From positions 1 through 7,546 of the forward strand of contig JALZVB010000247.1 in NCBI GenBank assembly GCA_023300835.1: DNA of 7,546 bases, in the 5' to 3' direction. A program made the translations under genes and the position numbers. A model generated the notes under the pieces. That model had not been told where the DNA came from. It saw nothing but the letters and a program-made list of their open reading frames with translations, and made no database searches. Position 1 is the first letter of the stretch, and every line of letters starts with the position of its first letter. Positions 1 to 4,636 of this stretch are shown here, piece by piece. Origin of the DNA: Saprospiraceae bacterium (GTDB taxonomy: Bacteria > Bacteroidota > Bacteroidia > Chitinophagales > Saprospiraceae).

Positions 1-741
1 CAGGAGGCTAAGCTAGAAAGAATGTGGTCATACGCTATGGCCCAAAGTTGCCGAACAAATATAGTCCTCAGCTACTTTGGTGAGTATAGGAATGAGTCAT
101 GTGGTCATTGTGACAACTGCCTCCATCCTCCTAAATTCATTGATGGAAGCACGTATGCAAAAATGGTTATTTCAGGAATTGTAAGAACACAGCAGAGGCT
201 CAACTCATCCCTATTAATAGATATGTTAAAAGGTTCGTTTAAGCAAGAACTTAAAAACATGGGTTTAGATAAAATTAAAACCTTTGGTGTAGGTAGAGAA
301 CTTCCTTACGCAGCATGGATGACGTATCTTTCACAAATGATTAATCTAGGAATTGCTCAGATGGATGTTTCTGATGGGTCAAAAATAAAATTGACACCAC
401 TCTCTAAATCTGTTCTAGAAGATAAAATTGAAGTCAAATTGGCCGAATATGTAAAAAAGGAACCGAAGTCAAAATCAAAATTAAGAGACGGAAAAACTAA
501 GAAAAAAGAACCTGTAACAGAATACTCGGAAGAAATATTTGCAAAACTAAGGTCTTGGAGGTCTGATGTGGCTACCACTAAAAAAGTACCGCCATATGTT
601 ATTTTCCATGACAGAACCCTCAAACATATCGCAGCTGCAATTCCTAGTAACAAACGAGAGTTATTAGATATAGATGGTATTGGTAATAAGAAACTACAAG
701 ATTATGGGGATGACATTATCGATATCTTGAAATCTTGTTAA
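1..741 (+). CDS. recQ: RecQ-family ATP-dependent DNA helicase, C-terminal part (5' end outside window)
   Basis: RecQ is a 3'-5' DNA helicase acting in recombination and repair of stalled forks. The reading frame is open from base 1 without a stop, so the gene begins upstream and the ATG at base 22 is internal; 246 residues are visible. Counting from base 1, a zinc-binding cluster has Cys17, Cys34, Cys37 and Cys40 (the last three in the motif CGHCDNC), as in the RecQ zinc domain. A winged-helix RQC domain follows at about residues 48-140 (FGVGRELPYAAW is typical), then a Lys-rich linker at about 141-174, then an HRDC domain at about 175-243 ending in the helix-hairpin-like IDGIGNKKL. The helicase motor lobes are not in the window. 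The C-terminus is complete (TAA at 739-741) and looks intact. The gene converges on the sigma/anti-sigma genes and has no visible functional tie to them. Confidence 0.93.
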   Translation, partial: QEAKLERMWSYAMAQSCRTNIVLSYFGEYRNESCGHCDNCLHPPKFIDGSTYAKMVISGIVRTQQRLNSSLLIDMLKGSFKQELKNMGLDKIKTFGVGRELPYAAWMTYLSQMINLGIAQMDVSDGSKIKLTPLSKSVLEDKIEVKLAEYVKKEPKSKSKLRDGKTKKKEPVTEYSEEIFAKLRSWRSDVATTKKVPPYVIFHDRTLKHIAAAIPSNKRELLDIDGIGNKKLQDYGDDIIDILKSC

Positions 742-763
742 GGTCTCGCAAGTGCAATAAATA

Positions 764-799
764 AAGACTCAACTGAAACAATATATTCAGATGAGTCTT
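764..799. terminator. Hairpin between convergent genes, probable (bi)directional terminator
   Basis: An inverted repeat lies between two convergent stop codons. The arms are AAGACTCAACTGAA (764-777) and TTCAGATGAGTCTT (786-799), pairing 8 bp, one A/A mismatch and 5 bp around an 8-base AT-rich loop. On the minus strand it is followed by a T-rich stretch (TTTATTTATT, from 765 down to 756), as expected of an intrinsic terminator for the anti-sigma gene. On the plus strand the following sequence is AT-rich but has no clean T run, so termination of recQ here is less certain. Confidence 0.55.
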
Positions 800-828
800 G
801 ACAAGATTCCCTATTTATTTATATTGTA

Positions 829-2244
829 TTAACCTCTGTACCTTATTCCAACTACGAAATTTGTATTAGATTCTCTTAGGTTATAGTTTTCATTTACAAT
901 CCTATTGCTAACGTTGTATTGGAAACTTGGCCTCATGTACAAGCTAATATTTTTACTAATTTTAGTTTCTAAACTCATACCAATATTAGCTTTGTAACCG
1001 CTCCTACTGTTATAGGGATTGCTTGCTTGAGATTCATACTTTTCTATATCATACAGATTGTCACTAAAGTAATATCCGCTATTGTGCGAAGCTAAATTAA
1101 CAGCTACTCCTAGTGTAGGATATAACGAAAACTTCTCATTGAGTTGTATTCTTTTGGATAGATTAATGTTCAAATCCAAGTCTCTATTGTACCTGAACCA
1201 GTTGATGTCATAATTCGTAATAGTAACCAGTTCCGCATTAATATCCTCCGCTTGTCTGTTTCCTTCTCCGTCTATCACAAAGTCTTGATGACCTGTCACA
1301 TCAGTTCTGACTTCTACATTCTGTTCTGCGTTATTGTACTGATAACTCAATTGCGTAAACGATAATCCGCCTGACAATCTCCAACCACTAGCATTTTCCA
1401 TACTAGCCATAAGTTCAAGATTATATCCATACTTGCCATTTTCAAATCCAAATCCGTTGTTTCTAGTATCCGTTGTGCTATAAGAAGAGTAGCTTTTATT
1501 GGCACCAGATCCTATTGATAACGCCAATAATGTTGGCTTTTCGACTATGACATCCATTGAGACATATAAAACCATCCTGGGTTTAACATTTATTGCTTGA
1601 CTATTTCTTATGTCAATGAACATACTCAGTTTTGAAATAGACGGCATAACTTCTCTAGTCGCCACATGACTTATGTCCGAGGCAATGTTACTACTTGCAT
1701 TATCAAATTGCACAGACGTATTGTAGCCCTTATTTAATACTATAGAAGATAGCGGTGTTGCAAATGTATTGTTGGTAAGATTTGTTTTTTCAAGATAAGA
1801 GGAATTATTAATTACATTTCCTTGATACCTACTCCTACTTGAAGCAACCATAGATTCTTGAACATTAGCACCTTGACTTATACTGACTGACTGTTCTAAA
1901 AGTTTTACGTCTACAGGGATTGAACTGTCAGAAATCTTATTAGTGTTCACATTGGAGTTGTCTGGCCTTAAACCTCTTGTAACATTTAACGATGCATCAT
2001 CTATAGCTACTTCTGCAATAGAAGAGTTACTTTTCATATTATTGTATGACGTAACACTTAGAACTACTGCAATCAAAAGAGCTATTACGCCTAAGAGAAA
2101 TAACCAGACAGGTCTCTTCTTTTTCTTCTGGGGTAACCTGTGATTGATGTCATCCCATATGGCATTATGATCTAGATCATAAGACACTTGTTGTAAGATA
2201 TCTCGAAAATCTTTCTCTTGTTTATTTAAATTTTTCATGCGCAT
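829..2244 (-). CDS. Probable dual membrane-spanning anti-sigma factor (single TM helix, periplasmic linker, outer-membrane β-barrel)
   Basis: The 471-residue product probably holds the upstream-encoded ECF sigma factor at the inner membrane and releases it on an envelope signal. Visible parts: an N-terminal polar cytosolic segment (1-45) with the helix-like KDFRDILQQVSYDLDH and a basic KKKKKR stop; one transmembrane helix at about 46-67 (VWLFLLGVIALLIAVVL); a low-complexity Ser/Asn-rich stretch at about 68-235, probably disordered and periplasmic; and a C-terminal region (about 236-471) with roughly eight amphipathic β-strands (such as RLSGGLSFTQLSYQY and FSLYPTLGVAVNLAS) ending FVVGIRYRG, like small outer-membrane barrels. 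There is no cleavable signal peptide, so the helix should stay in the inner membrane while the barrel inserts in the outer one. The start is ATG at 2244; a second ATG two codons later is possible. It lies 18 bases after the sigma gene, so co-transcription is likely. The architecture matches the Dma-type anti-sigma factors I recall from Bacteroides; anti-sigma activity is inferred from position and topology, not from a recognised motif. The alternative is an outer-membrane protein of unknown role. Confidence 0.75.
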   Translation of the reverse strand: MRMKNLNKQEKDFRDILQQVSYDLDHNAIWDDINHRLPQKKKKRPVWLFLLGVIALLIAVVLSVTSYNNMKSNSSIAEVAIDDASLNVTRGLRPDNSNVNTNKISDSSIPVDVKLLEQSVSISQGANVQESMVASSRSRYQGNVINNSSYLEKTNLTNNTFATPLSSIVLNKGYNTSVQFDNASSNIASDISHVATREVMPSISKLSMFIDIRNSQAINVKPRMVLYVSMDVIVEKPTLLALSIGSGANKSYSSYSTTDTRNNGFGFENGKYGYNLELMASMENASGWRLSGGLSFTQLSYQYNNAEQNVEVRTDVTGHQDFVIDGEGNRQAEDINAELVTITNYDINWFRYNRDLDLNINLSKRIQLNEKFSLYPTLGVAVNLASHNSGYYFSDNLYDIEKYESQASNPYNSRSGYKANIGMSLETKISKNISLYMRPSFQYNVSNRIVNENYNLRESNTNFVVGIRYRG

Positions 2245-2262
2245 TTTAACTATAGGGAAGAA

Positions 2263-2850
2263 TTAACTTCTTATTATTCTTAATTGATTTCTAGGAATGA
2301 TACGGGGTTGCATTCTGCTTTCAGCTCTTAAACGTTCTTGCTGGAATGCATCCTTTATCAATTTCCTTCCTCTTGAAACCAGTGATCTAGATGAAGACTC
2401 TGATATATCCAGATGTTCACCGATTTCTTTATGCGAGTATCCTTCTACAAGAAACATATTCAATGAAATACGGTAATTATCTGGGAGTTTATTCATAAAA
2501 TCGACGACACTGTCCTTCTCCATTTTGACAGTAATGTCTTCATCTCGACCGGGTTCGATATAATCACCGATATCGCTGTACTTATGTCTTTTTTGCTTTC
2601 TTAATTGATCTAAGCACTTTTTGGTTGTAACTGTTCCTAGCCATGCTTTGAACTTTCCTTGATCCTCATATTTATGGAGATTGGATATTGTATGTACGAG
2701 TGCTTCTTGCAGAGCATCCTTAGCAAGTTCCTTTGCTTTCATATATCGCATACATATAGAAAACATAAACGTAGAGTACGTTTCTACAAAGGCTTTCTGG
2801 GCCTTGCGATCTTTATTAATACATCCTTTGATTATCTCCTTCTCTGACAA
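2263..2850 (-). CDS. ECF-type RNA polymerase sigma factor (sigma-70 family)
   Basis: This 195-residue protein would bind core RNA polymerase and direct it to a small set of alternative promoters. It has the two-domain ECF layout: region 2 at about 20-88, with the core-binding and -10-recognising helices (LAKDALQEALVHTISNL, then FKAWLGTVTTKKCLDQLRKQKR), a short acidic linker (about 92-114), and region 4 at about 115-169 with a helix-turn-helix (GYSHKEIGEHLDISESSSRSLVSRGRKLI). Regions 1.1 and 3 are absent, as normal for the group. A basic tail of about 25 residues follows. The start is TTG at 2850: the frame upstream runs only nine codons to a TAG with no ATG, while the residues after TTG (SEKEIIKGCINKD) match the usual N-terminus of this family, so a later ATG would cut into region 2. 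The gene for the probable anti-sigma partner begins 18 bases downstream, the normal operon arrangement. The target regulon cannot be read from this window. Confidence 0.92.
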   Translation of the reverse strand: MSEKEIIKGCINKDRKAQKAFVETYSTFMFSICMRYMKAKELAKDALQEALVHTISNLHKYEDQGKFKAWLGTVTTKKCLDQLRKQKRHKYSDIGDYIEPGRDEDITVKMEKDSVVDFMNKLPDNYRISLNMFLVEGYSHKEIGEHLDISESSSRSLVSRGRKLIKDAFQQERLRAESRMQPRIIPRNQLRIIRS

Positions 2851-2859
2851 CTTAATCTG

Positions 2860-2870
2860 GATTTGAAAAC
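2860..2870. repeat. GATTTGAAAAC, 11-base direct repeat shared by two upstream regions
   Basis: GATTTGAAAAC occurs just upstream of the sigma gene (2860-2870) and again upstream of the lipoprotein gene (4564-4574), in the same orientation relative to the genes (GTTTTCAAATC on the coding strand). A shorter GATTTGAA lies at 2911-2918 in the first gap. The spacing to the start codons differs (9 and 27 bases), so it is not a fixed translation signal. It may be a shared regulatory sequence, or chance in AT-rich DNA. Confidence 0.3.
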
Positions 2871-2952
2871 GAAAACGCTATTACTGTTTAAAACTTTAAT
2901 AGTCAATTTAGATTTGAAGTATATGCAACATTCTGAAGCTTATATGGTTAGT

Positions 2953-4536
2953 TTACAACTTAACTAAAATCACTCCTTTTATGGTAACATCTTTGGCCTT
3001 AGCTGGTGTTCCCTTTTCTAAGATCCATAATGTTCCTGAAAAAGCTACTCTGAACTGTCCATCTACCACTTCATCATAATGTGTTACTTCAAACTTGTCT
3101 ATACCACATCCTACGGGAGAATTGAGACAAGAAATAAAATATCCATTCCCATCAAAATCATCTGTATCAATTAAAATATTGACTTCATCTGCATTATAAA
3201 TACCCTCGTTAAAACCTTTAAATCTAATGATTATACTTTCGTCGAATAGTTTTATATCTGTGACGTCTTGTAATTTATCAATTGTAAAGTCATCGAAAAC
3301 TTCAATTTTATCGTCAATAGATATATAGGAAAATCCATCGCTAAACGATTCACAGTCTGTCAAATATTCCAATCCATAATCTGCTTGTGTATTCCATGAT
3401 AATGGCGTCATCAGTTCTTGGGATTCAATATTATAACCGCCAATTGAGAACGCTTCATCACACATTACTATAGCTGTGTTTATAGATGCTTCATCATATA
3501 TATATACGCGTGATTCATCAGCGCCTGCTGGAATCTGAAAAGCAGGATTTGAATTGACATCCCCTGTGCAATCTATCAATTGTGTACTCACTTGAAACAA
3601 AAGTTCACTAGCAGAATCTATATTTGAATTTACGTTTACTTCTGAGTTAGTTTCCGACTTTTCTATTTGCGTTTCGCCTACTCCGTCACCACAAGGGGAA
3701 ATAAAGTTGACTTCACTATCAGTATCAGCAGGAAGTATAGCAGCCCATTTACCTTTAGAACTGGTAAGCCCATCCTGATCATTATCAACTGAGAAATCTA
3801 GATAAGAAACAGTAACACCAGAAAATTCTGTCTGCCCCTCAGCATAGAATCCATCCTCACTATGTGCCAATATATAGTAACCAGAAACAATAGTAAAATC
3901 TTCAAAGATAACTTCTTGAAAATAACCTTTAGCCTTATTATAAGCAAACAAGGTTTTGCCAGATTCCACTCCAGTTGCATTTAGCGTAACCGCATCGTCA
4001 CTAGCTATATGAAAGCTCTTTACGTCAGTCAGGTGCTTCATCTTACCATCTAGACTATAACCAATGGGAGCAATAGATCTACTATTGTTGTAATAACCTA
4101 AGGTTACTTTTACTTCCTGAGTACTTGTTATACTTAAGCTTGATGAAATAGTTAAAGGCTCAGTGGAATTAACAATCTCCTCCGATCCTTCATACATCTG
4201 TAGTTTAAGTGCATGAACATCATTTTCAGTTAATAATGGAAAGCCATAACCAACGACTTGGTCATCTTTCATTATCGTAATCAATTGGCCTTTTTTCTTA
4301 AGATTTTCTATTTCTAAATAGAAGAAATCTCCAGATATTGGGTATTCTTCATTGTTAATAAGCAATGAAAAGTCTGAAATCAGACTGCCATCAATAGCGC
4401 TTACACTACCTGAAATACCTGTCTGCATTCTAGTAACTGATACTTCAACAATTTTCGTTGGTTCAGGCGTGAGGTCTACATCTTCATAACATGATGTCAG
4501 AAGGATTATCAATAAAAAGTAACTAAACCGTCTCAT
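2953..4536 (-). CDS. Lipoprotein with acidic post-cysteine residues, probably surface-exposed; function unknown
   Basis: I do not recognise a specific family. The 527-residue product begins with a short lipoprotein signal peptide: MRR, a hydrophobic core, then the lipobox LTSC with the lipidated Cys16. The next residues (YEDVD) are acidic, resembling the lipoprotein export signals known in Bacteroidota to send lipoproteins to the cell surface; surface exposure is inferred. Residues about 30-118 look like a small β-sandwich of the carboxypeptidase-regulatory type (TGISGSVSAIDGSLISDFSLLINN). The C-terminal half has six cysteines (282, 323, 359, 395, 470, 477) that could form disulfides, plus Asp-rich loops (DNDQDG, DTDDFDGNG) that might bind calcium. 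The end (VAFSGTLWILEKG ... VTIKGVILVKL) has the β-strand pattern common at the ends of secreted Bacteroidota proteins. The start is ATG at 4536. It follows the receptor-derived frame by 100 bases on the same strand, fitting a receptor-lipoprotein pair, but it shows no SusD-like helical repeats. It appears intact. Confidence 0.8.
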   Translation of the reverse strand: MRRFSYFLLIILLTSCYEDVDLTPEPTKIVEVSVTRMQTGISGSVSAIDGSLISDFSLLINNEEYPISGDFFYLEIENLKKKGQLITIMKDDQVVGYGFPLLTENDVHALKLQMYEGSEEIVNSTEPLTISSSLSITSTQEVKVTLGYYNNSRSIAPIGYSLDGKMKHLTDVKSFHIASDDAVTLNATGVESGKTLFAYNKAKGYFQEVIFEDFTIVSGYYILAHSEDGFYAEGQTEFSGVTVSYLDFSVDNDQDGLTSSKGKWAAILPADTDSEVNFISPCGDGVGETQIEKSETNSEVNVNSNIDSASELLFQVSTQLIDCTGDVNSNPAFQIPAGADESRVYIYDEASINTAIVMCDEAFSIGGYNIESQELMTPLSWNTQADYGLEYLTDCESFSDGFSYISIDDKIEVFDDFTIDKLQDVTDIKLFDESIIIRFKGFNEGIYNADEVNILIDTDDFDGNGYFISCLNSPVGCGIDKFEVTHYDEVVDGQFRVAFSGTLWILEKGTPAKAKDVTIKGVILVKL

Positions 4537-4547
4537 ATATAGCTTTT

Positions 4548-4582
4548 TACGATAGTATTAATTGATTTGAAAACTTATCGTA
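4548..4582. repeat. 7-bp inverted repeat TACGATA...TATCGTA upstream of the lipoprotein gene
   Basis: Perfect inverted arms TACGATA (4548-4554) and TATCGTA (4576-4582) are 21 bases apart and bracket the GATTTGAAAAC element. The distal arm overlaps the proposed promoter -7 box, so an operator for a dimeric regulator is a possible reading. A pair of this size is not rare by chance in a 100-base AT-rich gap, so confidence is low. Confidence 0.3.
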
Positions 4583-4603
4583 CAATAAAGTAAAGTAAGC
4601 AAA
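4570..4603 (-). promoter_or_regulatory. Candidate Bacteroidota-type promoter for the lipoprotein gene
   Basis: On the minus strand a TTTG (-33 element, 4603-4600) is followed after 22 bases by TAAGTTTT (4577-4570), matching the Bacteroidota -7 consensus TAnnTTTG at all but the last base. The spacing is at the long end of the accepted range. It would give a leader of roughly 25-30 bases before the ATG at 4536. If real, the lipoprotein gene can be expressed even though the frame upstream is broken. Confidence 0.35.
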
Positions 4604-4636
4604 CAACAATACGCTGCACGAGACGTCGATTTTTTT

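Noticed and set aside
22..24. ATG at 22 as the start of recQ
   Set aside because: The frame is open back to base 1 and the residues before ATG (QEAKLER) fit the helicase; the gene is cut by the window edge.
1943..2143. Plus-strand frame of 66 codons within the anti-sigma gene, and similar antisense frames at 357-653, 2659-2866, 3798-3980, 5739-5969 and 7303-7530
   Set aside because: Each lies wholly or mostly inside a clear gene on another frame or strand and shows no domain, signal or sensible composition of its own.
2880..2910. Sigma-70-like TTGACT/TAATAG pair with a 17-base spacer upstream of the sigma gene (minus strand)
   Set aside because: The Bacteroidota housekeeping sigma factor uses different boxes (TTTG and TAnnTTTG), so an E. 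coli-type match in AT-rich DNA is not evidence.
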